A stretch of DNA of 64,000 bases from Vreelandella lutescens (GCF_014640815.1 NZ_BMHM01000004.1:434001-498000); one strand, 5' to 3'. Positions 45,258 to 54,982 are shown, counted from the first letter of the stretch. The notes: generated from the sequence alone by a model not told the origin. Translations and numbers: made by a program.

Positions 45258-46507
45258 TGCCAGCTCGTTATAGGTTGAATGCAGACCGCCTCGCCTGGCT
45301 GTGCGTCTGCTTGGTCATCGCCAAGTTCGATTAAACAGTTGGCCATCACCATAGAGGTCAAAATACCCGAGCCCTGGGCACCTGTGCTGCGCACATGCAG
45401 CACTCCTTGGTCGTCACATGTGTAGATGCCGCGCAGAAAATCAGTGCGTTTCAAACGGCTTTTCAGCGGCGTTTGAGCAATCGCCGTCAGCCGTGGTGGC
45501 GCAGCCGGGAGCTGCCCTTGCAGCCGCTGGAGCAGTGGCACCACAAACTGGCTAAACGTCACCATCACGGCCACTGGGTTGCCGGGCAAACCCACAAACG
45601 GCGTGTGCGACTCGCCCAGTTGGCCGCAGGCCATCGGGCGGCCGGGGCGTAGTGCCACTCGCCAAAAGGCCAGACGTCCGAGTTTTTCCAGCGCATCGCG
45701 GGTGTAGTCCGCGTGGCCGACGGAAACGCCGCCGCTGGTAATGACTAAGTCACACTGCGCGGCCGCTTTTGCAAGAGCCTGCTCAATGGCGTGTGGGTCG
45801 TCGGGCAAAATGCCTAAATCCACCACGTCGGCCCCTTGCTCGCTAAGCATGCCGATCAGAGTGAAGCGGTTAGTGTCGTAAATGCCTGCGCTGGGGAGCG
45901 GCGCACCCGGCGGGGTGACTTCGTTACCGGTGGAGAAAATGGCCACTTTAGGGCGTTGGTACACCGCGACCTCGGCATAGCCCAGCGATGCTACCAGCCC
46001 CATGCTGGCGGCATCCAACCGTGAGCCCGCCGTCAGTGCAACGGCTCCTTTGGCAATGTCTTCCCCCGCTTGGCGAACGTGCTGCCCAAAGCTGACCCGC
46101 TCGGGCGCATCAACGGTGACACTGTCGCTACCCTCAATGAGCTGCTCACGCATAATCACGGTATCAGTGCCGTTAGGCAGCGGCGCACCGGTGGTGATAC
46201 GCACGCACTGACCAGTGGGCACCTTGCCCTCAAACGCTTGCCCGGCGAAGGCATCGCCCACGATCTGAATATGCGTCTCATAGGGCGGCTCTTTGGGCCA
46301 GGCCAGGGCAACGCCATCCATCGCTGCATTGGTATTCTGTGGCACGTTAATCGGCGCGGTGATGTCGACCGCCAGCCTGCGACCATAGGCACGGCTCAAC
46401 GGCACCTGCTCGACGGCTACCGGTGTCTCAACCAGTGTCATCAGCGCCTCGCGAGCGGCATCGACGCTGAGCATCTGCTCGCCCAGCTCAAAGCACGACA
46501 GGCTCAT
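45254..46507 (-). CDS. moeA: Molybdopterin molybdotransferase, copy 1
   Basis: 417 residues, MoeA layout: [17 protein letters not shown] near the N-terminus, [20 protein letters not shown], then [39 protein letters not shown] and [12 protein letters not shown] with [15 protein letters not shown]. It inserts molybdate into adenylylated molybdopterin. It overlaps mobA (4 bp) upstream and moaA (4 bp) downstream. A second MoeA is encoded at 57.7 kb in the same formate dehydrogenase region. Confidence 0.93.
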   Translation of the reverse strand: MSLSCFELGEQMLSVDAAREALMTLVETPVAVEQVPLSRAYGRRLAVDITAPINVPQNTNAAMDGVALAWPKEPPYETHIQIVGDAFAGQAFEGKVPTGQCVRITTGAPLPNGTDTVIMREQLIEGSDSVTVDAPERVSFGQHVRQAGEDIAKGAVALTAGSRLDAASMGLVASLGYAEVAVYQRPKVAIFSTGNEVTPPGAPLPSAGIYDTNRFTLIGMLSEQGADVVDLGILPDDPHAIEQALAKAAAQCDLVITSGGVSVGHADYTRDALEKLGRLAFWRVALRPGRPMACGQLGESHTPFVGLPGNPVAVMVTFSQFVVPLLQRLQGQLPAAPPRLTAIAQTPLKSRLKRTDFLRGIYTCDDQGVLHVRSTGAQGSGILTSMVMANCLIELGDDQADAQPGEAVCIQPITSWQ

Positions 46508-47124
46508 GGTGTCTCCTGGGGAGGCTTTGTCAGCGCCAGTTCCAAGCGGGCTTTCTCCTCTTCGGTATTGAGGTTGGCAAACGCTTCAGGGCAGTCGGAC
46601 ATATCCACCCGGCACCAGGCGTGGCGCGCGTACCAGCGGTCGATTTTGCGCTCGCCCTCCGCTAGCGTGGCGGCCAAATCGTCAGCCAGCGACGTACGCA
46701 GCAGCGCGACGACGGGGTGAAGGCGCTCACCATCGAATGCCACGGCAATATCGTGCTCGACATCCGCCTGGGTAATGCCTGCCACCATGCGCGCCACCAA
46801 ATCGTGGGGCAGCGCAGGCGAGTCACAGGGGGCGACCAGCAGCCACGGCGTTTGAGCAGCGCGAAGGCCGCTGTAAATACCCATTAACGGGCCTTTAAAG
46901 CCGCCTTCGGCATCTTCGATAACGCGGTCAGCAAACAGTGCATACGCATCGCTATTGCGGTTGGCGTTAATCATCAGCTCATGCACGTGACCATCGAAGC
47001 GCTTAACGGTATGCGCCACGAGCGGCAGCCCAGCAAAGGGCTCTAGGCCTTTATCCCGGCCCCCCATGCGGCGGCCTTCACCGCCCGCGAGGATCATGCC
47101 CGTGAGGTCGTGTGTTGCGATCAT
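46504..47124 (-). CDS. mobA: Molybdenum cofactor guanylyltransferase
   Basis: 206 residues with the nucleotidyltransferase opening MILAGGEGRRMGGRDKGLEP, then LVAPCDSPALPHDLV (metal-binding Asp) and HPVVALLR. It attaches GMP to Mo-molybdopterin to give the bis-MGD cofactor used by formate dehydrogenase. It is second in the operon and overlaps both fdhD and moeA by 4 bp (ATGA-type junctions). Confidence 0.93.
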   Translation of the reverse strand: MIATHDLTGMILAGGEGRRMGGRDKGLEPFAGLPLVAHTVKRFDGHVHELMINANRNSDAYALFADRVIEDAEGGFKGPLMGIYSGLRAAQTPWLLVAPCDSPALPHDLVARMVAGITQADVEHDIAVAFDGERLHPVVALLRTSLADDLAATLAEGERKIDRWYARHAWCRVDMSDCPEAFANLNTEEEKARLELALTKPPQETP

Positions 47125-47978
47125 ATGCCTGCCTCCTTGGATGAGCGGGCACTCGGCGGCTTGGGTGGAATAGCGTCCAGTGTTAAGCGGCCAGCGGCGT
47201 TAATGGCTTGGAAGCCTTTCCCTTTGGCGCGGGCGATCAGCATCACGCCGAAGCGCTCGGCAAGCTCCACGCCTTTTTGGGTGACGCCTGAGCGCGATAC
47301 CAGCACGCTAATGCCCATTTGCGCCACTTTTAGCACCATTTCGGACGTTAATCGGCCGGTGGTGTAGAAAATATCGGCACTACGGCTATCGGCTTGGTTG
47401 AGCCACTGACGCCCCGCCAGCGTGTCTACGGCGTTGTGACGGCCTACGTCTTCGACGAAATCCAGCACCTGAGCCTGATGGCACAGCGCGCAGCCATGCA
47501 CCGCGCCTGCGCTGCGATAGGTCTCGTTATAGGTGTTCAAATTGGTCAGTAATGCATACAGCGTTGATTGCGCCAGCGGTGTTTTAGGCAGCTCGTTAAA
47601 CGAGGTTTGTTCCAGAAGTTTACCAAATACGGTGCCCTGGCCGCAGCCGGTGGTAACGGTGCGCGTACTCAGACGCGCCTCTAAGTCTTCGGGTAGGTGA
47701 CGGGTAACGATGACCGCCGCTTCTACCTCCCAATCGACTTGCACCGCGGTTAAATCCTCAGCGCTTCTTAACAGCCCCTGGTTGCGCAGATAGCCTACCA
47801 CCAGGGCTTCGGGGTCATCGCCCAGCGTCATCAGGGTGACAATTTCACGCTTGTTGAGATACACCGTGAGCGCACGCTCAGCGGCGATGGCCTGTGGGCG
47901 GGTGTCGCCGTAGGCATCCATGACATCAATGGTGGTCGTGGCCGGTAAGCGGGCTCGGCTTAACTGAAGGGCGGGCAT
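47121..47978 (-). CDS. fdhD: Formate dehydrogenase accessory sulfurtransferase
   Basis: About 285 residues. FdhD features: LMTLGDDPEALVVGYLRNQG, TVTTGCGQGTVFG, the conserved C-x-x-C as GCALC, EDVGRHNAVDTLAG, DIFYTTGRLTSEMVLK and VLVSRSGVTQKGVELAERFG. It transfers sulfur from IscS to the Mo cofactor and is needed for formate dehydrogenase activity. The frame opens at a TTG at 47984; GAGG eight bases before ATG 47978 supports that start. First gene of the Moco operon, divergent from the formate dehydrogenase genes. Confidence 0.93.
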   Translation of the reverse strand: MPALQLSRARLPATTTIDVMDAYGDTRPQAIAAERALTVYLNKREIVTLMTLGDDPEALVVGYLRNQGLLRSAEDLTAVQVDWEVEAAVIVTRHLPEDLEARLSTRTVTTGCGQGTVFGKLLEQTSFNELPKTPLAQSTLYALLTNLNTYNETYRSAGAVHGCALCHQAQVLDFVEDVGRHNAVDTLAGRQWLNQADSRSADIFYTTGRLTSEMVLKVAQMGISVLVSRSGVTQKGVELAERFGVMLIARAKGKGFQAINAAGRLTLDAIPPKPPSARSSKEAGI

Positions 47979-48124
47979 CCGCAATCCTCACTGATACCAA
48001 AACGCTGTGTGACGTAAACAAACACGGCGAATAATAATAGTTGAGTAAAATAGTCTGAGTTGACGATGATGGCGCTCAAAAGGCTTACTTGTCTACCCGT
48101 TCAAGGTCTAAGGTGGTGAAACCC

Positions 48125-48565
48125 ATGAGTGATAGTTTACGCGCATTAAGCGTTACCTTAGTCGCCGAGCCGAAGCAGGTAAGAAATTTCACGCTGACCC
48201 AGTGGCGCATTGCAGAGCTTGTGCCCGGTGATCAAGGGGAGTGCGTACTCAACCTGCAGCTCTATATGACCGAGCGCGCCGCCTATCGATTTAACCTCAC
48301 CTCGCCGACGCCGCGCCTGTTCGTGCGTGCCGGGTTCACCGGACAAACCCCGAAGCCTAGCGCGATCACCGCCAGCCAGGATGTGGCCGCCGGTTGGCTA
48401 GATGGCGAACAGCAGGTATTAGAAGCACCGATGCCGATGGCGATTCACGTATGGATAGAGCATTATCTCGCTCGCCAAGGGGAAGCGCCGGTGGAAACGC
48501 GCAAGAAAAAACGTAAAGGGGCCGGGCGCGGTAAAGAGACCCCGACCAAGGAGCAGCCGCAGTGA
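48125..48565 (+). CDS. DUF3305 protein, formate dehydrogenase-associated
   Basis: About 146 residues; the core LSVTLVAEPKQVRNFTLTQW with LNLQLYMTERAAYRFNL fits DUF3305. The basic C-terminal tail is Lys/Arg-rich and looks disordered. Function is unknown, but in my recollection DUF3305 and DUF3306 genes recur next to Tat-exported formate dehydrogenases. The frame opens at TTG 48089; ATG 48125 with upstream AAGGTGG is preferred. It overlaps the DUF3306 gene by 4 bp. Confidence 0.7.
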   Translation: MSDSLRALSVTLVAEPKQVRNFTLTQWRIAELVPGDQGECVLNLQLYMTERAAYRFNLTSPTPRLFVRAGFTGQTPKPSAITASQDVAAGWLDGEQQVLEAPMPMAIHVWIEHYLARQGEAPVETRKKKRKGAGRGKETPTKEQPQ

Positions 48566-49170
48566 GTCGTTTTGAGCGCTGGTCGCGTAAAAAGCGTGGC
48601 CTTGAAAGTGAAGGTGTCGAGCATCAAGAGCGGCTAGAGCCCACGGATCCGCCGCTGGAAGAGCAGGCGCTAGCCGTAGAAGAGGAAGAAGCCACCGCGC
48701 CGGAAGCTGAACGCGCACAAGCGGTTCCGCCGCCCCCAGGCAGCCTGGACCACACGCTACCCGACCCAGACACACTACCTGCAGGCAGCGATTTCAGTGC
48801 CTTTATGGTGCCAGGGGTTAGTGCGGCTCTACGCCGTCGCGCGCTGCGCAGGCTGTGGTCTACGGGTAACTATAATGTGCGTGACGGGCTAGATGATTAC
48901 GACGCCGATTACACTCAACAATTAAAACCCATGGCGAGTGAGCTGGCGGGCAAGCTACGCCGCTGGGCCAACAAAGCAGAAGAGAGCTTAGAGAAGCTGG
49001 AAGAGTCTACCCAGAAAGGCGATGAACAGGCGGCCAAAGAGCAGGAAGAGAGCGTAGCGAAGGATGACAACGCTTGCACAAGTGATGACAGTTTTGTACA
49101 AAGTGCTTCACTAGACGACCAGTCTGATTATTCTAGTCACGCTCAGGAAGAGCAAAAAAAAGACGTTTAG
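48562..49170 (+). CDS. DUF3306 protein, formate dehydrogenase-associated
   Basis: 202 residues beginning MSRFERWSRKKRGLESEG, the typical DUF3306 start. A central motif PGVSAALRRRALRRLWSTGN then YNVRDGLDDYDADY follows, and the flanks are highly acidic, low-complexity Glu/Gln-rich regions likely to be disordered. The start is a GTG overlapping the DUF3305 stop. Role unknown; an assembly or regulatory factor for the formate dehydrogenase is inferred from linkage. Confidence 0.72.
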   Translation: MSRFERWSRKKRGLESEGVEHQERLEPTDPPLEEQALAVEEEEATAPEAERAQAVPPPPGSLDHTLPDPDTLPAGSDFSAFMVPGVSAALRRRALRRLWSTGNYNVRDGLDDYDADYTQQLKPMASELAGKLRRWANKAEESLEKLEESTQKGDEQAAKEQEESVAKDDNACTSDDSFVQSASLDDQSDYSSHAQEEQKKDV

Positions 49171-49381
49171 CTTTTTTAATCAGTGCTTTAGGGAGAGCCT
49201 GGTTGGCTTGCGTTGACAGCGATACGACCAATGGAAGTGGCAAAAATGCTGTTTGCGCCATACGCTGATACAAGACGCAAGATTAAAAATGATCTGTCGT
49301 TATAACGCCGAAGGTCATCCGTAGGGTGACAAAATCTAATGTCTAATTATAACAAAAACGACCTCTTGACCGTGAGAATGC

Positions 49382-51097
49382 ATGAACCAACGAATCCAAC
49401 TGGCGTCGATTGACGACCAGCGCAACGTTGCCGCTCGAGAAGCGGTGCGTCAGCGTATCTCATGGCCGGTGAACCTAACGCCAGCCAACGTGACCTATCA
49501 TAGCCGCGGGCACGTATTGCTGTTAGGCAGCGCGCTGGCGGTCAGCCAAGCAGCGAGCGCTCTACAGGGCCGAGGGCTAGCGTCCCTCACGCTGCTGACG
49601 ACGGATACCGCCGTCGAACTGCTGGCAACTAGCGAGCCGCTGATCAGCCAAGTGTTGAGTACCCGCCAGCAGGCACAGCTCAATGTAGCCGGGCATCTGG
49701 GTGCTTTTCGTGCCACGGTCACCCAAGAAGATGGTGAAGTGCTCAACCTTGCTCAAGCGCTGATTGAGCGTGATGTGTTCGACGTGGTGTTGGACATGGC
49801 CGAGCCGGAAGCGCTGAACGTTGCTGCTTGGGAGATCCCTCCTCCGGGTTACCTTCGCCTCTCTTGGGAGCGCCAGGAAGCGGAACGCTCTGACGTCCTG
49901 GAGAGCTTGACAGAGCTGGTCGGTGAGTTTGATAAGCCTCGCTATTTTCAGGTAAATAATGATCTTTGTGCCCACTCATCCAGTGGCAACGTCGGTTGCA
50001 CGCGCTGCCTAGATGTGTGCCCGGCGGATGCGATTTCCAGCATCCAAGGCCGTATTGAATCGCGCATCGAGATCGATCCTTTTCTCTGTCAGGGCGTGGG
50101 TAGCTGCACCAGCGCTTGTCCTACGGGGGCCATCGAGTTTCGCCTGCCGGAAACCCGTCGCCAACAAGATACGCTCGCCGCTTGGCTAAATGCCTACCGG
50201 GAAGCCGGTGGTGACGTGCCGGTGTTGCGTTTTATTACCCATGATTCGCTGGAAGCTGAGCGCAAGGCAGGCGATGTAACGCCAGGCCATGTGATTGATG
50301 CGCCGCTGGAAGAGCTGGGAGCCGCCGGTCACGACCAATGGCTAACCGCACTCGCCAATGGCGCTTCCGAGGTGCGCATTCAGCTTCACGATGACATGCC
50401 GCCCCGGCTAAGCGCATTTTTAGAGCACCAAATCGCCCAGGCTCACGCGCTGTTAACCGCGCTGGGACACGATACCGCGCGTATCAAACTATTGCCTGTA
50501 GGGGCCAATAGCGAGCGCGATGCGCTGCCAAGCCTAACGCCTCTCACCGAGTCGTCGCTAAGTTTTACTGAACCTAACAAGCGTGTACGCCTGAACCAAG
50601 TGCTGGCACGGCTGGCCGAGCTGGGCGTGCCCAGCGGTGAACGCCATGCGATGCCCGCCGGGGCGGCCTACGGTGGCATCAAGGTAGATAGCGCCGCCTG
50701 TACGCTTTGCCACGCCTGTGTCAGTAACTGCCCCACTCCCGCGCTAAAATCGGGTGGCGACACGCCGGCACTCAGTTTTCTAGAAGCGGATTGTGTGCAG
50801 TGTGGTTTGTGTGAACAAGCGTGTCCTGAAGATGCGATCACCCTGGAGCCGGGCTTCCTCGCCGCGCCTGCCCGCGAAACACGGCACATCTGCCATGAAG
50901 AAGCCGCTTTCGAGTGCATCAGCTGTGGCAAGCCGTTTGCCACCGCCAGTACTGTGGCGACGATTAAAGCCAAGCTGGCCAATCACCCCTACTTTGCTGG
51001 CGACGCCATGTCGCGCCTAGAAATGTGTGAAGACTGCCGGGTGAAAGACGTTTGGAAAACCATGGCTCGTGATCCTGAAGCGCAATTAAAGGTGTAA
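49382..51097 (+). CDS. Multi-cluster ferredoxin-like 4Fe-4S protein of the formate dehydrogenase locus
   Basis: 571 residues. Cysteine groups: CAHSSSGNVGCTRCLDVCP and CQGVGSCTSACPTGAI in the middle; CTLCHACVSNCP and CVQCGLCEQACPEDAI near the C-terminus, together consistent with up to four [4Fe-4S] clusters. A final CHEEAAFECISCGKPF plus CEDC may bind zinc or iron. No signal peptide or membrane helix is seen, so it is probably cytoplasmic. It lies between DUF3306 and TorD genes. An electron-carrying or cluster-donating maturation factor is plausible; its biochemical role is not known to me. Confidence 0.78.
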   Translation: MNQRIQLASIDDQRNVAAREAVRQRISWPVNLTPANVTYHSRGHVLLLGSALAVSQAASALQGRGLASLTLLTTDTAVELLATSEPLISQVLSTRQQAQLNVAGHLGAFRATVTQEDGEVLNLAQALIERDVFDVVLDMAEPEALNVAAWEIPPPGYLRLSWERQEAERSDVLESLTELVGEFDKPRYFQVNNDLCAHSSSGNVGCTRCLDVCPADAISSIQGRIESRIEIDPFLCQGVGSCTSACPTGAIEFRLPETRRQQDTLAAWLNAYREAGGDVPVLRFITHDSLEAERKAGDVTPGHVIDAPLEELGAAGHDQWLTALANGASEVRIQLHDDMPPRLSAFLEHQIAQAHALLTALGHDTARIKLLPVGANSERDALPSLTPLTESSLSFTEPNKRVRLNQVLARLAELGVPSGERHAMPAGAAYGGIKVDSAACTLCHACVSNCPTPALKSGGDTPALSFLEADCVQCGLCEQACPEDAITLEPGFLAAPARETRHICHEEAAFECISCGKPFATASTVATIKAKLANHPYFAGDAMSRLEMCEDCRVKDVWKTMARDPEAQLKV

Positions 51098-51101
51098 TGC
51101 A

Positions 51102-51755
51102 ATGAGCGATGCAATGCCTCAGCTAAGTGAAACCGATGCGCTGCGAATGGACATTTATCAGCTGTTCGCCAGCCTGCTGCGTCAGGCCCCCGACAGTGAG
51201 CTGTTGGCGTGGCTGGCAAGCCTGGATATTGAACAAGATGGCAGTCGCATTGCTGAGTGCTGGGGAGCCCTGTCACAGGCGGCAAGCCAAAGCGATGTCG
51301 ATAGCCTAAAGCGAGCGCATTTCCGCCACTTGGTGGGCGTGATTCAAGGTGACGTTGTTCCCTATGCGTCCTGGTACCGAAATGGCGAGCTGATGGAAGC
51401 TGCGCTGGTCGCGCTGCGCCAAGATCTCCGGGCGTTGGGCTTCGAGCGCAGCGAGCATACCCGTGACCCAGAAGACCATCTGGCCGCCATGTGCGAAGTG
51501 ATGGCCATGCTCATCGCCGCGCAAAATGGTGAACAGTTTACCTTTTTTCAACAGCACATCGCCCCGTGGGCGCGCCGCTGTTGGGATGACCTTGCAAAAG
51601 TAGACACCGCTTTCTATTCAGCGCTGGGGCAGTTGGGTGGCGCGTTTATAGAGAGCGAACAGGCACGTTTGAGCGATCAGGCGGCCTATCAGCCAGTGCG
51701 TATAGTGGAGCCCGCTTCCTATAACGCTGGTGCAGCGCGCAAAGCCACACCGTGA
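51102..51755 (+). CDS. TorD/DmsD-family molybdoenzyme chaperone
   Basis: 217 residues, mostly helical. The conserved pattern DIYQLFASLLRQAPDSELLA, then FRHLVGVIQGDVVPYASWYR, EHTRDPEDHLAAMCEVMAML and FFQQHIAPWARRCWDDL fits TorD-like chaperones (ExxPDHL-type motif as DPEDHL). It would hold the catalytic subunit and its Tat signal until cofactor insertion is complete. It starts 4 bp after the ferredoxin-like gene and precedes two Tat substrates. Confidence 0.85.
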   Translation: MSDAMPQLSETDALRMDIYQLFASLLRQAPDSELLAWLASLDIEQDGSRIAECWGALSQAASQSDVDSLKRAHFRHLVGVIQGDVVPYASWYRNGELMEAALVALRQDLRALGFERSEHTRDPEDHLAAMCEVMAMLIAAQNGEQFTFFQQHIAPWARRCWDDLAKVDTAFYSALGQLGGAFIESEQARLSDQAAYQPVRIVEPASYNAGAARKATP

Positions 51756-51831
51756 CGTGACCGTGCGCAGCGGTAAGCGAATAAAGGGCCTGCTGGCCAC
51801 GCATAAAAAAAGCATGAAAGAGGAGAACCCC

Positions 51832-52035
51832 ATGCACAAGTCACATAACCCTGAGCGCCGCCGGTTTATGAAAACCGTTGGTTTAGGCACCGCTGCTGCG
51901 GGTGCTGCCGTTGCGGTAGGCCACGTCACGCTGGCACAGGCGGACGATAAACGTCCGGTCGAGCGCGACCAACAGGCGGTGAACTACCGCGAGACCGACC
52001 ATATTCGTGCTTATTACGCCTCGCTGCGTGACTGA
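51832..52035 (+). CDS. Small Tat-signal protein of the formate dehydrogenase locus
   Basis: A 67-residue protein made almost entirely of a twin-arginine leader, NPERRRFMKTVGLGTAAAGA, plus a short charged tail ending HIRAYYASLRD. It matches the short formate-dehydrogenase-region Tat-target proteins found before fdhA genes. The frame runs back to 51730 inside torD, but AGAGGAG before ATG 51832 fixes the start. It may be exported with FdhA or act as a small subunit. Confidence 0.8.
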   Translation: MHKSHNPERRRFMKTVGLGTAAAGAAVAVGHVTLAQADDKRPVERDQQAVNYRETDHIRAYYASLRD

Positions 52036-52059
52036 CGGCGAACTGCCAGGAGATTTGCC

Positions 52060-54912
52060 ATGCGTCTAACTCGCAAAACTAACACCCCTGCTGCCTCTGG
52101 GCTGGGTATTTCCCGTCGCCAGTTTCTGAAACGTACGGGCGTGGCCACCGGTGGCGTTGCTGCCGTCGGCTTTATGGGTGCGCCGATGATGCAGCGCACT
52201 GAAGCAGCCGATAAAACCCCAGTACTCGACTCCCCGGTAGAAACTAAACGCACCATTTGCTCCCACTGTTCGGTGGGCTGCGGTGTGTATGCCGAGGTAC
52301 AAGAAGGTATCTGGACCAAGCAAGAACCCGCCTTCGACCACCCGATCAACCGTGGTGCTCACTGCGCGAAAGGCGCGTCGCTACGCCAGCACGGCCACTC
52401 CACTCGCCGCCTGAAGTACCCGATGAAGCTGGTGGCCGGTGAATGGCAGCGTATGGACTGGGACACTGCCGTCAACGAAATTGGCGACAAGCTGATTGAG
52501 CTGCGCGACGCTCACGGCCCCGACAGCGTTTACTGGCTGGGCTCGGCGAAGTTCAGTAACGAGCAGGCGTACCTGATGCGCAAGCTCGCCTCCATGTGGG
52601 GCACCAATAATACCGACCACCAGGCGCGTATCTGCCACTCCACTACTGTGGCGGGCGTTGCGAACACCTGGGGTTACGGGGCGATGACCAACTCGCTCAA
52701 CGATATGCATAACAGTAAGGCCATCCTGTTCATTGGTTCTAACCCCAGTGAAGCCCACCCGGTGGCCATGCAGCATATTCTGATCGCAAAAGAGCGCAAC
52801 AACTGCGAGATTATCGTGGCTGACCCGCGCTTTACCCGTACTGCGGCCAAAGCCAACAAGTACGTGCGTCTGCGTCCTGGCTCTGATGTTGCCTACATCT
52901 GGGGCTTGCTGTGGCACATCTTTGAGAACGGCTGGGAAGATAGCGAGTACATCAGCCAACGCGTTTACGGCATGGACGACGTGCGGGCAGAAGTCGCCCA
53001 GTTCCCGCCCAGCGTTGTAGAAGATATTACCGGCGTATCGGAAGCGGACATGTTCGACGTGGCCAAGCGCCTTGCCGACAATCGCCCCGGTTGTGTCGTG
53101 TGGTGTATGGGCGGTACCCAGCACACCACTGGTAACAACAACACCCGTGCCTACTGCATTCTGGAGCTGGCGCTGGGTAACATCGGTAAATCCGGTGGCG
53201 GTGCTAACATTCTGCGCGGTCACGATAACGTACAGGGTGCCACCGATTTAGGTCTGGGGTCTGATTCACTGCCGGGCTATTACGGCTTAGCTGAAGAAGC
53301 TTGGCAGCACTGGGCCAAAGTGTGGGATGTAGACTACGAGTGGTTGAAAGGCCGTTTCGATGACACCGAGTACGCCGACGGCAAGCCCATGTACTCCAGC
53401 GGTATTACCGTATCGCGCTGGGTAGATGGCGTGCTGGAAGAGGACGAAAACATCTCCCAGCGCACTGCGCTGAAAGCGATGTTCTACTGGGGCCACGCGG
53501 TTAACTCGCAAACCCGCGGCGTTGAAATGCAAAAGGCGATGCAGAAGCTTGAGATGATGGTCATCGTGGACCCTTATCCCACCGTTGCCGCTGTTATGCA
53601 CGACCGCACCGACGGCGTTTACCTGCTGCCTGCCGCCACTCAGTTTGAAACCACCGGCAGTGTTACCGCCACCAACCGCTCTATTCAGTGGCGCGACCGC
53701 GTGATTGAGCCGTTGTTCGAATCAAAGCCCGACCATGAAATCATGTACCTGTTTGCCCGCAAGCTGGGCTTCGGTGATGAGCTGGTTAAGAACTTTGAAA
53801 TGAACGGCGACGAGCCGCTGATCGAAGATATCCTGCGTGAAATCAATAGCGGCATGTGGACGGTAGGCTACACCGGCCAAAGCCCGGAGCGCCTGAAAGA
53901 GCACCAGCAAAACTGGCACACCTTTAGCTTTGAAAATCTGCGTGCCCAAGGTGGCCCCTCAGATGGCGACTACTACGGCTTGCCGTGGCCCTGCTGGGGA
54001 ACGCCAGAGTTCCGTCATCCTGGCTCGCCCAATCTCTACGACACCAGTATTCCGGTGATGGAAGGCGGCATGGGCTTCCGTGCCCGCTTTGGTATTGAGC
54101 GCGATGGGGTGAACCTGCTGGCAGAAGGCTCGGCGCCGGTCGGTGGCGATATCGACGACGGCTATCCTGAGTTTAGCGACCAGTTGCTTAAAGACCTGGG
54201 CTGGTGGGATGACCTGACGGCTGAAGAGAAAGTGGCTGCTGAAGGTAAAAACTGGAAGACCGACTTCTCCGGCGGTATCCAGCGCGTTGCTATTGAACAC
54301 GGCTGTGCCCCTTACGGTAACGCCAAAGCCCGCGCCGTGGTGTGGACCTTCCCGGATGCCGTTCCAAAGCACCGTGAGCCGCTCTACACCACCCGTCGGG
54401 ATCTGGTTGAGCGCTACCCCACGTGGGACGATTTTGACTCCATCATGCGTCTGCCCACGATGTACAAAACCATTCAGGACCGCGACAACAGTGCGGACTA
54501 CCCGATCATTTTGACCTCAGGTCGTTTGGTTGAGTACGAGGGCGGTGGTGAAGAGACGCGCTCCATGTCGTGGCTGGCTGAGCTGCAGCAGGAGATGTTC
54601 GTCGAGATCAACCCTGCCGACGCCAACGACATTGGTATCCGCGATGGCGACCAAGTATGGGTAGAAGGTGCCGAAGGCGGGCGGGTCAAGGTAAAAGCGT
54701 TGGTCACGCCCCGCGTTGATCGCAAAGTGGCGTTTATGCCGTTCCACTTTGGCGGTGTGTTCCAGGGCGAAAGTCTCCATGACCGCTACCCGGAAGGCAC
54801 TGTTCCTTATGTGATTGGTGAGGCCGCCAATACCGCGACCACGTATGGCTACGACCCGGTGACACTGATGCAAGAGACCAAGTGCACCATTTGCCGTATT
54901 GAACGTGCCTAA
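52060..54912 (+). CDS. fdhA: Formate dehydrogenase catalytic subunit, Tat-exported, bis-MGD and 4Fe-4S
   Basis: 950 residues. Tat signal SRRQFLKRTGVATGG at about 18-32; [4Fe-4S] site CSHCSVGCGVY with a fourth Cys in HCAKGASLR; Mo-ligand position as Cys192 in HQARICHSTTVAGVANTWG, encoded by TGC, so a cysteine rather than selenocysteine enzyme; C-terminal molydop-binding domain (LTSGRLVEYEGGGEETRSMS, then PRVDRKVAFMPFHFGG). Exported with cofactor bound, it oxidises formate in the periplasm. AGGAG precedes the ATG; fdhB and fdhC follow. Confidence 0.92.
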   Translation: MRLTRKTNTPAASGLGISRRQFLKRTGVATGGVAAVGFMGAPMMQRTEAADKTPVLDSPVETKRTICSHCSVGCGVYAEVQEGIWTKQEPAFDHPINRGAHCAKGASLRQHGHSTRRLKYPMKLVAGEWQRMDWDTAVNEIGDKLIELRDAHGPDSVYWLGSAKFSNEQAYLMRKLASMWGTNNTDHQARICHSTTVAGVANTWGYGAMTNSLNDMHNSKAILFIGSNPSEAHPVAMQHILIAKERNNCEIIVADPRFTRTAAKANKYVRLRPGSDVAYIWGLLWHIFENGWEDSEYISQRVYGMDDVRAEVAQFPPSVVEDITGVSEADMFDVAKRLADNRPGCVVWCMGGTQHTTGNNNTRAYCILELALGNIGKSGGGANILRGHDNVQGATDLGLGSDSLPGYYGLAEEAWQHWAKVWDVDYEWLKGRFDDTEYADGKPMYSSGITVSRWVDGVLEEDENISQRTALKAMFYWGHAVNSQTRGVEMQKAMQKLEMMVIVDPYPTVAAVMHDRTDGVYLLPAATQFETTGSVTATNRSIQWRDRVIEPLFESKPDHEIMYLFARKLGFGDELVKNFEMNGDEPLIEDILREINSGMWTVGYTGQSPERLKEHQQNWHTFSFENLRAQGGPSDGDYYGLPWPCWGTPEFRHPGSPNLYDTSIPVMEGGMGFRARFGIERDGVNLLAEGSAPVGGDIDDGYPEFSDQLLKDLGWWDDLTAEEKVAAEGKNWKTDFSGGIQRVAIEHGCAPYGNAKARAVVWTFPDAVPKHREPLYTTRRDLVERYPTWDDFDSIMRLPTMYKTIQDRDNSADYPIILTSGRLVEYEGGGEETRSMSWLAELQQEMFVEINPADANDIGIRDGDQVWVEGAEGGRVKVKALVTPRVDRKVAFMPFHFGGVFQGESLHDRYPEGTVPYVIGEAANTATTYGYDPVTLMQETKCTICRIERA

Positions 54913-54982
54913 CCTACACCGCGCGACCTGACCTGACAGCATGCCGGTGCGGCAACGTCCGCATCGGCAAGAGGAGAACACC

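Noticed and set aside
52060..54912. Selenocysteine codon and SECIS element in the formate dehydrogenase gene
   Set aside because: The Mo-ligand codon is TGC and the frame has no internal TGA.
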